The notes under the pieces were generated by a model. The model was given only the letters and a program-made list of their open reading frames with translations, did not search any database and was not told the DNA's origin. The translations under genes were made by a program, and so were the position numbers. A stretch of 37,742 nt of DNA, taken from assembly GCA_001773955.1 (NCBI GenBank), contig MEYH01000054.1, forward strand, positions 1-37,742, given 5' to 3'. This DNA comes from Candidatus Sediminicultor quintus (GTDB lineage: Bacteria; Atribacterota; Phoenicimicrobiia; Phoenicimicrobiales; Phoenicimicrobiaceae). Below, in pieces: positions 10,598 through 20,078 of the stretch; positions within the stretch are counted from its first letter, which is position 1, and each line of letters begins with the position of its first letter.

Positions 10598-11095
10598 ATG
10601 GAAATTAAAGTAAAATATCCCACAAAGGATAATTTCACCAAGTTTGGCACCATAGTAGTTCCCTCATTTGAAGAATCCCCTGCCACCTTTTCAGAAAACC
10701 ATAATTACTGGCATAATGTAGCCGACATTTCACAGTTAGGGGAAGAGGGTACTGTAGGATTTTTAGAAATCAAAAGAAAGGAAAGAGAATTTACACTGGA
10801 TAAGATCGAGAGACATCAATATGCATCGGAGTCCTTCATTCCTACATCAGGAGTTGGTATTTTCTGTTTAGCTCCCGCAGCTCCTGATAAAGATGTTCCG
10901 GATATAAGTTCTATTGAAGCTTTTTGGATAGACGGTACCGCTTCTTTTTTCCTGGCTCCGGGAGTATGGCATTGGCTTCCCTTCGCTCTTACGCCTGAAA
11001 TGAAATTTATCCTTCTCCTCAAAAAATCTACCGTAGAAAAAGATTTAGAGATAGTAGAACTTCCGGAAAAAGTAAAAATTGCTCTAACAAAATAA
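10598..11095 (+). CDS. Ureidoglycolate lyase (AllA)-like cupin family protein
   Basis: FTKFGTIV start, GFLEIKRKEREFTLDKIERHQYASESFIP, APGVWHWLPFAL; preceded by aggagg. Confidence 0.8.
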   Translation: MEIKVKYPTKDNFTKFGTIVVPSFEESPATFSENHNYWHNVADISQLGEEGTVGFLEIKRKEREFTLDKIERHQYASESFIPTSGVGIFCLAPAAPDKDVPDISSIEAFWIDGTASFFLAPGVWHWLPFALTPEMKFILLLKKSTVEKDLEIVELPEKVKIALTK

Positions 11096-11110
11096 TTTTA
11101 GGAGGCAAGA

Positions 11111-12208
11111 ATGGAAGCTTTAAGATTCGAAAACGTCTATAAAAACTATGGAAAAAATGAAGCTATTAAAAATTTAAACTTTTCCTGTGAGGAAGAAGAA
11201 CTATTCGTTATCCTTGGACCATCAGGAGCAGGGAAAACCACTACACTTAAATTGATTAGTGGATTAGAAGAGGTTACAAAAGGGAAAATATTTCTCAAAA
11301 ACAAGTTAGTTAACCATCTGGAACCTAAGGATAGAAATGTTTCTATGGTTTTCGAAGATTATGCCCTTTATCCACATCTAACTGTTTATAAAAATATTAG
11401 TTCACCGTTAGAGGCTATACATCTGCCTAAAGATGAGATCGATAAAAAAGTAAAAGAGATTGCTCGTGTTTTACAAATCGAAGAGCTTCTTTTAAGACTT
11501 CCTTCAATGATCAGTGGAGGTCAGAAACAGAGGACAGTGTTAGCCAGATCATTGGTAAAAAAAGCCAATGTATATTTAATGGATGAACCCATAGCCCACT
11601 TAGATGCAAAATTAAGATATCAAATGCGAGGAGAATTTAAGAGGGTTCAACATATACGTAAAATGAACATATTATATGCTACCCACGATTTTAGAGAAGC
11701 ACTTTCTTTGGGTGACAAAGTTCTGATTCTAGATAAGGGAGTGACTCAACAGATTGGTACCCCACAAGAGATTTTCAACAAGCCAGCGAATATTTTTGTA
11801 GCAAATTTATTAGGAGATCCTCCCACAAATTTAATCGAAGGAATTTTAAAAGCAAAAGACGGACAATATTTTTTCCAGATTGGAGATGTCTCCATATCTT
11901 TATCGAAATCTTTGGCTGACGAGCTTTTTTCAAAAATTAATCAAGAGAAGTTAGTTATTGGAATAAGACCTTTTGATTTGCATTGTTGTTTAAAGCAAAA
12001 GGAAAATGCAAAAATTCTCAACACAGAAGTGTACATGAGTGAAATTGCCGGACATTATAATGTCATTTCAATTAAGCTGAATAATACCATTATTAAAATT
12101 AGGGAAGAAAAATCCTTTAAAGTGTCTTTGGGGGATAAGGTATCCGTAGATTTTAAAGAGGAAAAACTTGATTTCTTCGATGCTATTTCGGGAAATAGAA
12201 TTTTCTAG
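11111..12208 (+). CDS. ABC transporter ATP-binding protein (MalK/UgpC family), ATPase 1
   Basis: Walker A GPSGAGKTT, signature ISGGQKQR, Walker B VYLMDEPIAHLD, H-loop ATHD, C-terminal TOBE region. Confidence 0.93.
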   Translation: MEALRFENVYKNYGKNEAIKNLNFSCEEEELFVILGPSGAGKTTTLKLISGLEEVTKGKIFLKNKLVNHLEPKDRNVSMVFEDYALYPHLTVYKNISSPLEAIHLPKDEIDKKVKEIARVLQIEELLLRLPSMISGGQKQRTVLARSLVKKANVYLMDEPIAHLDAKLRYQMRGEFKRVQHIRKMNILYATHDFREALSLGDKVLILDKGVTQQIGTPQEIFNKPANIFVANLLGDPPTNLIEGILKAKDGQYFFQIGDVSISLSKSLADELFSKINQEKLVIGIRPFDLHCCLKQKENAKILNTEVYMSEIAGHYNVISIKLNNTIIKIREEKSFKVSLGDKVSVDFKEEKLDFFDAISGNRIF

Positions 12209-12219
12209 GAGGCAAAATT

Positions 12220-13347
12220 GTGGAAAAATTAGAATTAAAAAACGTATACAAGCACTACGTGCAAGGAACCGTAGAGGCTGTAAAAGATTTGAGCTTATCT
12301 CTTAAAAGCGGGGAACTTTTGGCTATATTAGGACCCTCGGGTTGCGGCAAATCGTCCACTCTTAGGATGATTGCCGGCATAGAAGATATAACTAAAGGAG
12401 AAATTTATCTTGACGGGGAAATTATAAATTGGTTATCTGCAAAAGAAAGAAATATTGCTTTAGCTTTTGAGACCTATGCTCTATATCCTCATCTTAGTCT
12501 TTTTGAAAATATTGCCTTTCCTCTTCGTATAAGAGGCAGGAAAGATCAAGAAGTTAGAAAAGAAGTCAAGAAAATAGCTGATATGCTTGAAATTACTAAC
12601 GTTTTAAGCAAACTTCCTTCTGAAGTAAGCGGAGGGCATCAACAGCGGACATCTTTAGCACGTGCATTGATACGACCCGCCTCTCTTTATCTTTTAGATG
12701 AACCACTTTCTCATTTAGATACCCAGCAAAGAACGGAATTTAGAGTACAGATAAAAAGAATCCAAAAAACCCAGAACCTTACCATGCTTTTTGTTACTCA
12801 TGATCAATTGGAAGCCTTGGCTTTGGCTGATAGAATAGCTGTTTTAAATTTAGGTGTTTTACAACAAATTGGAACACCAGAAGAAATATATGAGTATCCA
12901 GAGAACCTTTTTGTGGCAGATTTTGTGGGAGAACCGCCTATGAATTTTATAAAAGCTACTTTAGTAAGAGAAAAAAATGATTATATGGCAAAATTATATA
13001 ATCAAAAATTGAAGATTCCAGAAAACTATAAAGATGCTATAGAAAGGTTTTACAAGGGAGATGTTATTGAGATAATGCTGGGGATTAGACCAATTTATAT
13101 CTATATTTCTGAGCCCGTTGAAGGTCAAACCGTTAGCGGAGAAGTATATGTCTTTGAAGATATCGGTGAATCCGGCATATTAACCGTGCAAATTGGAGAT
13201 GCTTTAATCAGAGTCGAGCTCAGTCCGGGGTATTCTTTTAAATTAGGAGAAAGAGTTAATATTACCTTTGATTTAGAGAAAATTCTTATATTTAATCCCA
13301 CTACCGGAGAAAGAATTAAAGCAAATGACTCCAAAACCGCAAAATAA
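12220..13347 (+). CDS. ABC transporter ATP-binding protein (MalK/UgpC family), ATPase 2 (GTG start)
   Basis: Walker A GPSGCGKSS, signature VSGGHQQR, Walker B LYLLDEPLSHLD, H-loop VTHD; aggaggcaaaattgtg start context. Confidence 0.93.
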   Translation: MEKLELKNVYKHYVQGTVEAVKDLSLSLKSGELLAILGPSGCGKSSTLRMIAGIEDITKGEIYLDGEIINWLSAKERNIALAFETYALYPHLSLFENIAFPLRIRGRKDQEVRKEVKKIADMLEITNVLSKLPSEVSGGHQQRTSLARALIRPASLYLLDEPLSHLDTQQRTEFRVQIKRIQKTQNLTMLFVTHDQLEALALADRIAVLNLGVLQQIGTPEEIYEYPENLFVADFVGEPPMNFIKATLVREKNDYMAKLYNQKLKIPENYKDAIERFYKGDVIEIMLGIRPIYIYISEPVEGQTVSGEVYVFEDIGESGILTVQIGDALIRVELSPGYSFKLGERVNITFDLEKILIFNPTTGERIKANDSKTAK

Positions 13348-13454
13348 AAAGTTAAGGGAGGTGATAAGCTATTCAAAGTTTGCATATGCATAGATACGCA
13401 TCATGTCCGTAAGGTTCGATAAAAAATCTAATTATTTTTTTAGGAGGTTTTATA

Positions 13455-14888
13455 ATGAGAAAAGTATATTTGTTTATTTTAGTTACTTCATTGTTGTTGG
13501 TTTTTTCCTGCTCTATGCTGGTTCAAGGTCAAGCAAAATTTAACGATGTAACCATTACTGCTTTCTGTGATGCAGGACATAATGCTCGTCCTTTTGAATG
13601 GTATGCTGATGAATTTGCAAAGGCAGGAATCAAGGTGAACGTAGTTACTGCACCTTTTGCCAATGTTTATGAAAAGCTAAAAAGTGAATTTATTGCCGGT
13701 ACAGGTGCTTATGATCTAATCGTACTCTTCCCTATGTATTTGGGCGAGTTTGCAGGAATGGGATATCTTAAGCCTTTGGATGAATATGCGAAAAAATATG
13801 ATCCTCGTTTAGATGATATTGCTGAGGGTTTCTTAAAACTGTATGACTACTATGGAGGCAAGTTATATACTCTTCCTTATGATGGTGATGTTTTAAGTCT
13901 CTACTTCCGTAAAGATCTATTTAATGACGAGACAGAAAAAAGTAATTTTAAAAAAATGTATAACAAAGAGCTTGCTTCTCCAGAGACCTGGGATGAAGTA
14001 TTGGATGTGGCAAAATTTTTCACTAGAAAGAGTGGGGAAACATTAGCCGGGAAGGTATTAGATTCAGATTTCTATGGTTTTGCCTTCTTAGCTCAAAGAG
14101 GCGGTTTTGCCTATGCCTGGTGGTTAGCAGAATTTGCCAGCCGAGGTGGGAAATATTTTGATAAAGATATGAACCCCATGATAAATACAGAGGAAGGAGT
14201 AATTGCCCTGCAAAGATTAGTAGACATCCTTCCTTATTGTCCACCGGATGTTCTTTCTTATGGATATGATGAATTAACCAATGCTTTAATTTTAGGAAGA
14301 ACGGCGATGTGTTTACAATGGCCCTGCAACTGGAAGAAGGGTAATGATCCTGCTCAATCAAAAATTGTAGGAAATCTTGGTGTTACTCATGTTCCGGGAG
14401 TTATGAAAGATGGAAAACTAACATATCGTGCTCCTATGCCTTGCGGAAGAACTCTCGCCGTAGCAAAAGATAGTAAGAATCCGGAGGCAGCTTATTATGT
14501 GGCCAAGCTTCTTTCTGATGATTTTTCCTTAGCCGATGTTTCTACTCCCGAGACCGGTCTTGATCCATTTAGAAAATCTCATTTCAATAATCCGGCAGCT
14601 TTTTCAGCGTTTGGACCAGAAAAAGAAGCCAAAGAGTATCTGGCTGCTATTGCTAACAATTTAACTTATGGTTTTCCTGATTTAAGTCTGCCTGGTACTG
14701 CACAATACCTTGATGTATTAGAAGTCTATTTGGGTAAAGCATATACCAAAGAATTATCACCAAAAGAAGCCCTTGATGCTACCGCTAAAGAATGGAACAG
14801 TATTACCAATAGTTTAGGAAAAGCAAATCAAATCAAAATTTACAATGAACTCTTGGTAGGATGGAAAGAAGTAGGATTAATTGATTAA
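13455..14888 (+). CDS. Extracellular sugar-binding protein of ABC transporter (SBP family 1)
   Basis: Signal peptide MRKVYLFILVTSLLLVFSCS with possible lipobox; YEKLKSEFIAGTGAYDLIVL; between ABC ATPase and permease genes. Confidence 0.9.
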   Translation: MRKVYLFILVTSLLLVFSCSMLVQGQAKFNDVTITAFCDAGHNARPFEWYADEFAKAGIKVNVVTAPFANVYEKLKSEFIAGTGAYDLIVLFPMYLGEFAGMGYLKPLDEYAKKYDPRLDDIAEGFLKLYDYYGGKLYTLPYDGDVLSLYFRKDLFNDETEKSNFKKMYNKELASPETWDEVLDVAKFFTRKSGETLAGKVLDSDFYGFAFLAQRGGFAYAWWLAEFASRGGKYFDKDMNPMINTEEGVIALQRLVDILPYCPPDVLSYGYDELTNALILGRTAMCLQWPCNWKKGNDPAQSKIVGNLGVTHVPGVMKDGKLTYRAPMPCGRTLAVAKDSKNPEAAYYVAKLLSDDFSLADVSTPETGLDPFRKSHFNNPAAFSAFGPEKEAKEYLAAIANNLTYGFPDLSLPGTAQYLDVLEVYLGKAYTKELSPKEALDATAKEWNSITNSLGKANQIKIYNELLVGWKEVGLID

Positions 14889-14920
14889 GGGTTAGAACTT
14901 GAATGGTTGTATATTTTTTT

Positions 14921-14947
14921 AGGGGAACGGGAAGTTCTCGTTCCCCT
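14921..14947 (+). terminator. Intra-operon hairpin (9-bp stem AGGGGAACG/CGTTCCCCT, 9-nt loop) between SBP and permease genes
   Basis: Perfect stem 14921-14929 / 14939-14947. No U-tract follows, so attenuation or 3'-end stabilisation is likelier than full termination. Confidence 0.75.
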
Positions 14948-14972
14948 ATTAAATTTCAAGTGAGAAAGAGGG

Positions 14973-15872
14973 ATGAATATGAAAGAAATTTCAACAAATG
15001 TTCTAATAGGAAGAAATAGTTTTGCAAAAAGGATAACTTTACCTTCAATTATTATACTGGTGGTTACTGTGGTGGGACCTTTGGGGTTTTTGCTCTACGC
15101 CAGTTTTTTTGATTGGAGCCTTACTGTTCCTGCTCCCCCGAGATTTGCCTGGTTTTACAATTTCGTATTGGTATTTAAAGACACAAGATTTTGGAATGCT
15201 TTTAGAAATACGTCAGCATTAATGATAGCAGGAATAATTACCCAATCTATCTTGGGTTTAATCATTGCTTTTCTTCTAAATAGGAAGTTTAGATTTAAAA
15301 AACTGGCTATTACTATTTTAGCTTTACCCATAATGGTTACCCCGGTAGTTTTAGGATTTAATTGGAGAATTATATTTCACGAACATTATGGTCCTTTAAA
15401 TTATATTATTCGACTTTTAGGAGGAGCTGGCTCATCCTGGATTGCTGATCCGAAATTAGCTCTATTTTCTATTTTTTTAGTTGATACCTGGCAATGGACT
15501 CCCTTTGTCACTTTAATTCTACTTGCCGGACTGCAATCTATACCCCATCAAGTTTATGAAGCTACCGATGTAGATGGCGCTACAGGGTGGCAGACCTTTT
15601 GGCGTATTACCCTGCCTCTTCTTCGTCCTATGTTTGTTCTGGTAATTCTTTTTAGAATCATATGGATTTTTAAGATTTTTGACCCGGTGTATATTCTTAC
15701 CGGAGGAGGCCCTGGTATTACCACAGAAACACTAAGTTTATACACTTATATCAGTTGGGTAAAATATTGGAAAGTTGGTTACACTTCAGCTTTAGCCCTG
15801 GTGCAATTAGTGATCATGAATATTATTGCCATGATCTTTGTTAGAAAAGTTATGCAAAGGAGGAGAGCGTAA
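14973..15872 (+). CDS. ABC sugar transporter permease (MalF/UgpA-like)
   Basis: Multiple TM segments; EAA loop YEATDVDGATGWQTFWRITLPLLRP. Confidence 0.93.
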   Translation: MNMKEISTNVLIGRNSFAKRITLPSIIILVVTVVGPLGFLLYASFFDWSLTVPAPPRFAWFYNFVLVFKDTRFWNAFRNTSALMIAGIITQSILGLIIAFLLNRKFRFKKLAITILALPIMVTPVVLGFNWRIIFHEHYGPLNYIIRLLGGAGSSWIADPKLALFSIFLVDTWQWTPFVTLILLAGLQSIPHQVYEATDVDGATGWQTFWRITLPLLRPMFVLVILFRIIWIFKIFDPVYILTGGGPGITTETLSLYTYISWVKYWKVGYTSALALVQLVIMNIIAMIFVRKVMQRRRA

Positions 15873-16736
15873 ATGGGTATGAATGATAAAAAATTAAAAG
15901 AATTTAGACAAAGAGAAAAAAGGAAAAAATTAAACCATTGGTTTCAAAACTTATTACTTACTTTTTTTGTTCTACTTTTTGGTTTTCCTATCTATTGGAT
16001 TTTTATAGGAGCTTTTAAGGAAAAAGGAGAATTTTTCCATTATCCTCCCATTTTTTGGATTAATCATTTTAAATTTGATAATTTTTTCCGTGCGCTTTCA
16101 TTGGGTGGTTCAAAAGGAACATTAGACAGTCTTATTGTAGCTTGTGTTGGTACTGTTTTAGTGGTCATTCTCGCCCTTTTTGCCGGTTATGGATTAGGAA
16201 GATTTAAATTTGGAGGGCCAAATTTATCTTTTTTTGTTCTTTCTCTGCTCTTTGCACCACCCATAATCGCTGTATTACCGCTGTTTTTTATTTTTAAGTA
16301 TTTAAGAATAGTTGATACTTACCTTGCTTTAATATGGTCTTATTTATTAATTAACCTACCCTTTGCCATATGGCTTATTAAAGGATTTATTGAAGACCTG
16401 CCCGAGGAGATTGAGTCTGCGGCTTTAGTGGATGGCCATTCTCGTTTCGGAGCTTTTCGGAAGGTTACCCTTCCCTTAATCATTCCCGGAGTGGTGGTAT
16501 CAGCATTATTTGTATTTGTTTTTGCCTGGAATGAATTTCTTTTTGCCCTTATGTTTACCAGGTCCAATGTAAGAACTCTACCGGTGGTTCTTTCAGAATT
16601 AATTGGGGGTCACGGAATTCAATGGGGAGAATTATCGGCTCTTTCTCTGATTGCCATTATTCCCGGAGTTATTTTGGTGGTATTTTTCCAGAAATATTTA
16701 GTAAGGGGTTTAACCTTTGGAGCGGTAAAAGGATAG
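15873..16736 (+). CDS. ABC sugar transporter permease (MalG/UgpE-like)
   Basis: Multiple TM segments; EAA loop EIESAALVDGHSRFGAFRKVTLPLIIPG. Confidence 0.93.
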   Translation: MGMNDKKLKEFRQREKRKKLNHWFQNLLLTFFVLLFGFPIYWIFIGAFKEKGEFFHYPPIFWINHFKFDNFFRALSLGGSKGTLDSLIVACVGTVLVVILALFAGYGLGRFKFGGPNLSFFVLSLLFAPPIIAVLPLFFIFKYLRIVDTYLALIWSYLLINLPFAIWLIKGFIEDLPEEIESAALVDGHSRFGAFRKVTLPLIIPGVVVSALFVFVFAWNEFLFALMFTRSNVRTLPVVLSELIGGHGIQWGELSALSLIAIIPGVILVVFFQKYLVRGLTFGAVKG

Positions 16737-16742
16737 TCGGAG

Positions 16743-17690
16743 GTGATTCATTTGAAAAAAAGTAAGATTGTAATTGTAGGAAGTTATAATACAGATTTGA
16801 TGTCCAAGACTCCCTGGCTTCCAAAACATGGAGAGACTGTTTTAGGAGGGCCATTTAAATTAGGGCCTGGAGGGAAAGGATCAAATCAAGCGGTAGCAGC
16901 AGCAAGATTAGGTGCCGAAGTTTGTTTCGTAGGTTGTGTAGGGGAAGATTATTTTGGCGAAATTGCCAGAAAAAATTTTATAAAAGAGAAGATTAACATT
17001 GACTATCTCAAGGTAAGCAAAACTCTGCACACGGGTATGGCTTTTATTTTAGTAGATGATAAAACTGCTGAAAATATGATAGTGGTAGCTCCTGGGTCTA
17101 ATATGGAAATAGATATTCCATTGGTAGAAAATGCACGAGATATCATTATGAGTGCAGATGTAGTACTGTTACAATTAGAAATTCCGGTGGAAATTGTAGA
17201 ACATGTTATAAAACTAGTTTATAAGTCTAACAATACTATTTCCATTCTTAATCCTGCCCCGGGGAAGAAGTTGGAGAAAAATATTTTAAAAAAAGTATCT
17301 TTAATTACTCCCAATAGAAGTGAGTTGGAACTAATGACTAATCGAAATGTTAATACAGTTGAAGAAGCTGAAAAAGCTGCCAGGGAAATTATATCTGCTG
17401 GAGTAAAAGATGTTGTTGTTACCCTGGGTAAAGAAGGGGCTTTAGTAGTAAATTCTAAAGAAACTACTCATGTACCTACTTTCGAGGAAGTAAAGATTGT
17501 AGATTCTACAGGAGCAGGAGATGCCTTTAATGGCGGCTTAGCCATTGCTCTTTCAGAAGGAAAGAGCTTGGTGGAAGCGGCTTATTTTGCTAATGCTGCC
17601 GCCAGTCTCAACGTAACCAAAATTGGTACTGCTCCTGCCATGCCCTATCGCGAAGAAGTGGAGGAGTTTCTAAAAAATCATTCACAATAA
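16743..17690 (+). CDS. rbsK: PfkB/ribokinase-family sugar kinase (GTG start)
   Basis: GSYNTDLMSKTPWLPKHGETVLGG, GPGGKGSNQAVAAARLG, NPAPGK, DSTGAGDAFNGGLA. Confidence 0.88.
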   Translation: MIHLKKSKIVIVGSYNTDLMSKTPWLPKHGETVLGGPFKLGPGGKGSNQAVAAARLGAEVCFVGCVGEDYFGEIARKNFIKEKINIDYLKVSKTLHTGMAFILVDDKTAENMIVVAPGSNMEIDIPLVENARDIIMSADVVLLQLEIPVEIVEHVIKLVYKSNNTISILNPAPGKKLEKNILKKVSLITPNRSELELMTNRNVNTVEEAEKAAREIISAGVKDVVVTLGKEGALVVNSKETTHVPTFEEVKIVDSTGAGDAFNGGLAIALSEGKSLVEAAYFANAAASLNVTKIGTAPAMPYREEVEEFLKNHSQ

Positions 17691-17750
17691 AATAGAAAAC
17701 AAAGATATATTCTAAAGAAAGGAGGAATAGGGTTATTTATCCTGATTAAA

Positions 17751-18941
17751 ATGAGAGATTATAAAACAAGTTATAAAATTTTGAAGTCCTCTTTGGAAGA
17801 AAAGGGAGTTAATGTAAGTGAAATTGAGAAAAAGTTAAAGGCATTAAAGATTGAGACTCCAAGTTGGGGTTATTCAGATTCAGGAACTCGTTTTGCAATT
17901 TTTAAGCAAAAAGGAGCTGCCAAGAGTGTAGAAGAAAAAATTCAGGACGCAGCAGAAATACATAAGGTTACCGGTATATGTCCATCTATAGCCTTGCATA
18001 TCCCCTGGGATACAACTGATAATTGGAATACCCTTTTAGAATATTCTCTTTCTTTAGGAATAAGACCAGGAGCTATAAATCCCAATTTATTTCAGGATGC
18101 GGATTATAAATTGGGGAGTCTTTGTAATCCTGATAGAAAAGTGAGAAAAAAAGCTATTAATCATGTTCTGGAGTGTATAGAAATTGCCAAGACGCTTAAA
18201 TCTAAGGACATATCTCTTTGGTTAGCTGATGGAACCAACTATCCCGGACAGGATGATATGAGACAGAGAAAACATAGATTGGAAGATAGTTTGAAAGAGA
18301 TTTATAAAAATTTAAAAGATGATATGCGTATACTGATAGAATATAAATTCTTTGAACCGGCTTTTTATAATACTGACATACCTGATTGGGGTACTGCATA
18401 TAATTTGTGTATGAAACTGGGTAATAGGGCGAGGGTATTGGTCGATTTAGGACATCATGCTTTAGGTACCAATATAGAACAGATAGTAGCCTATCTTTTA
18501 GATGAGGGAAAGTTGGGAGGATTCCATTTTAATAATAAAAAATATGCTGACGATGACCTTACGGTGGGATCTATAAACCCCTATGAATTTTTCCTTATTT
18601 TTAATGAACTGGTGTCAGCAGAAGAGGATGAAATAGAGGCCAATATAGCTTATATGATAGACCAATGTCATAATCTTAAGCCAAAAATTGAAGAAATGAT
18701 CCAAAGTGTTGAAAATATTCAAAAAACCTATGCAAAAGCTCTAATTGTAGATAGAAAATCCTTGAGAAAATTCCAACACGATGAAGATATAATTATGACG
18801 GAGAAGGTACTAACTGAAGCTTTTGAAACTGATATAATGCCTCTTTTGTTTAAAGTAAGGGGGGAGATGGGGGTTCCTTTAAATCCTCTTGAATTTTTTA
18901 GAGAGAGTGGATATTTGGAGAAGATTCAAAGGCAAAGGTAA
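17751..18941 (+). CDS. rhaI: L-rhamnose isomerase, RhaI (Pseudomonas stutzeri) type/sugar isomerase
   Basis: KVTGICPSIALHIPWD, DGTNYPGQDDMRQRKHRLEDSL, IEYKFFEPAFYNTDIPDWGTA, VDLGHHALGTNIEQIVA. Confidence 0.85.
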   Translation: MRDYKTSYKILKSSLEEKGVNVSEIEKKLKALKIETPSWGYSDSGTRFAIFKQKGAAKSVEEKIQDAAEIHKVTGICPSIALHIPWDTTDNWNTLLEYSLSLGIRPGAINPNLFQDADYKLGSLCNPDRKVRKKAINHVLECIEIAKTLKSKDISLWLADGTNYPGQDDMRQRKHRLEDSLKEIYKNLKDDMRILIEYKFFEPAFYNTDIPDWGTAYNLCMKLGNRARVLVDLGHHALGTNIEQIVAYLLDEGKLGGFHFNNKKYADDDLTVGSINPYEFFLIFNELVSAEEDEIEANIAYMIDQCHNLKPKIEEMIQSVENIQKTYAKALIVDRKSLRKFQHDEDIIMTEKVLTEAFETDIMPLLFKVRGEMGVPLNPLEFFRESGYLEKIQRQR

Positions 18942-18976
18942 ATTTTATTTATTTTATAAAAATTAGCCGGAAAGTA

Positions 18977-19005
18977 TTGACATGAAAATAATAATATGTT
19001 AAAAT
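18977..19005 (+). promoter_or_regulatory. Candidate sigma-A promoter for the BMC operon: TTGACA-17 nt-TAAAAT
   Basis: TTGACA at 18977-18982, 17-bp spacer, TAAAAT at 19000-19005, 57 bp before the BMC-H ATG. Confidence 0.7.
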
Positions 19006-19061
19006 GTTAAAAAAGTAAAATTATTTGTCAGAAAAATAACATTAAGGAGGTAAAAAGAAAG

Positions 19062-19385
19062 ATGGACGTTTATACAGATGCATTGGGAATGATTGAAACC
19101 AGGGGTTTTGCAGCAATGGTAGAGGCAGCAGATGCTATGGTGAAAGCCGCCAGGGTAGATTTGGTAGGCTATGAAAAAATTGGTGGTGGGTACAATACTG
19201 CCATTGTACGCGGCGATGTAGCAGCTGTTCGAGCTGCCCTTGATGCCGGAAATGCAGCTGCCCAAAAAATTGGCGAAGTAATTTCTGTTCATATTATTCC
19301 ACGACCACATAGTAATGTAGATGAAGTTCTTCCTTTAGGCAGAGGCCTGGTCAAAAGTAAAAAAGAAAAAATGAGTACTGATTAA
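19062..19385 (+). CDS. BMC-H hexameric microcompartment shell protein
   Basis: [57 protein letters not shown]...[11 protein letters not shown]. Confidence 0.97.
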   Translation: MDVYTDALGMIETRGFAAMVEAADAMVKAARVDLVGYEKIGGGYNTAIVRGDVAAVRAALDAGNAAAQKIGEVISVHIIPRPHSNVDEVLPLGRGLVKSKKEKMSTD

Positions 19386-19416
19386 TTGACATACCCATAA
19401 TAGAGGAGGAAAAAAT

Positions 19417-19716
19417 ATGATACTGGCAAGAGTAGTGGGTACGGTGGTATCAACCAGGAAAGAACCGAAAATTGAGGGCATAAAATTTTTACTTCTGGAG
19501 AAAATTAATCCTTCGAACATGCAGGGGAAAGGTGATTATCTGGTAGCAATGGATAGCGTGGGAGCAGGATTAGGGGAAGTAGTCTTTTATGTAGCCGGAA
19601 GCAGTTCCCGGATGACAGCTACTACTGAAGGTAAACCCAGTGATGCAGCTATAATATCTATCGTTGACTTTATAGATATTAACGGAGAATATGTATACAG
19701 GAAAGACAAAGAATAG
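19417..19716 (+). CDS. BMC-P (EutN/CcmL) pentameric vertex protein, copy 1
   Basis: MILARVVGTVVSTRKEPKIEGIKFLLLE...YLVAMDSVGAGLGEVVFYVAGSSSR. Confidence 0.95.
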   Translation: MILARVVGTVVSTRKEPKIEGIKFLLLEKINPSNMQGKGDYLVAMDSVGAGLGEVVFYVAGSSSRMTATTEGKPSDAAIISIVDFIDINGEYVYRKDKE

Positions 19717-19760
19717 CAAACAGCTTCTTCAGATTTTGAAAAGTTTAAAAAGAGGTTGAG

Positions 19761-20048
19761 ATGATATTTGGTAAAATTGCGGGGACTGTAGTTAGTACCC
19801 AAATAGATGAAGGAATAAAAGGAAAGAAATGTCTTCTTGTTCAAACTTGCAACCATAAAGGAGAAATAGGTGGTAATTATTTGGTAGCTGTGGATCTGGT
19901 CGGAGCAGGAGTAGAAGAGATAGTGATAATTTCTCAGGGAAGTTCTGCCAGACAGACGGAAATTACCCATCAAAAACCAGTCGATTGCGTAATCGTAGGA
20001 ATTGTCGATATGGTAGAAGAACGCAATAAAATTGTTTTTAAAAAATAG
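19761..20048 (+). CDS. BMC-P (EutN/CcmL) pentameric vertex protein, copy 2
   Basis: MIFGKIAGTVVSTQIDEGIKGKKCLLVQ...YLVAVDLVGAGVEEIVIISQGSSAR. Confidence 0.95.
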   Translation: MIFGKIAGTVVSTQIDEGIKGKKCLLVQTCNHKGEIGGNYLVAVDLVGAGVEEIVIISQGSSARQTEITHQKPVDCVIVGIVDMVEERNKIVFKK

Positions 20049-20078
20049 GCGAATAGTTTATAAGAAGGGAAATGATTT

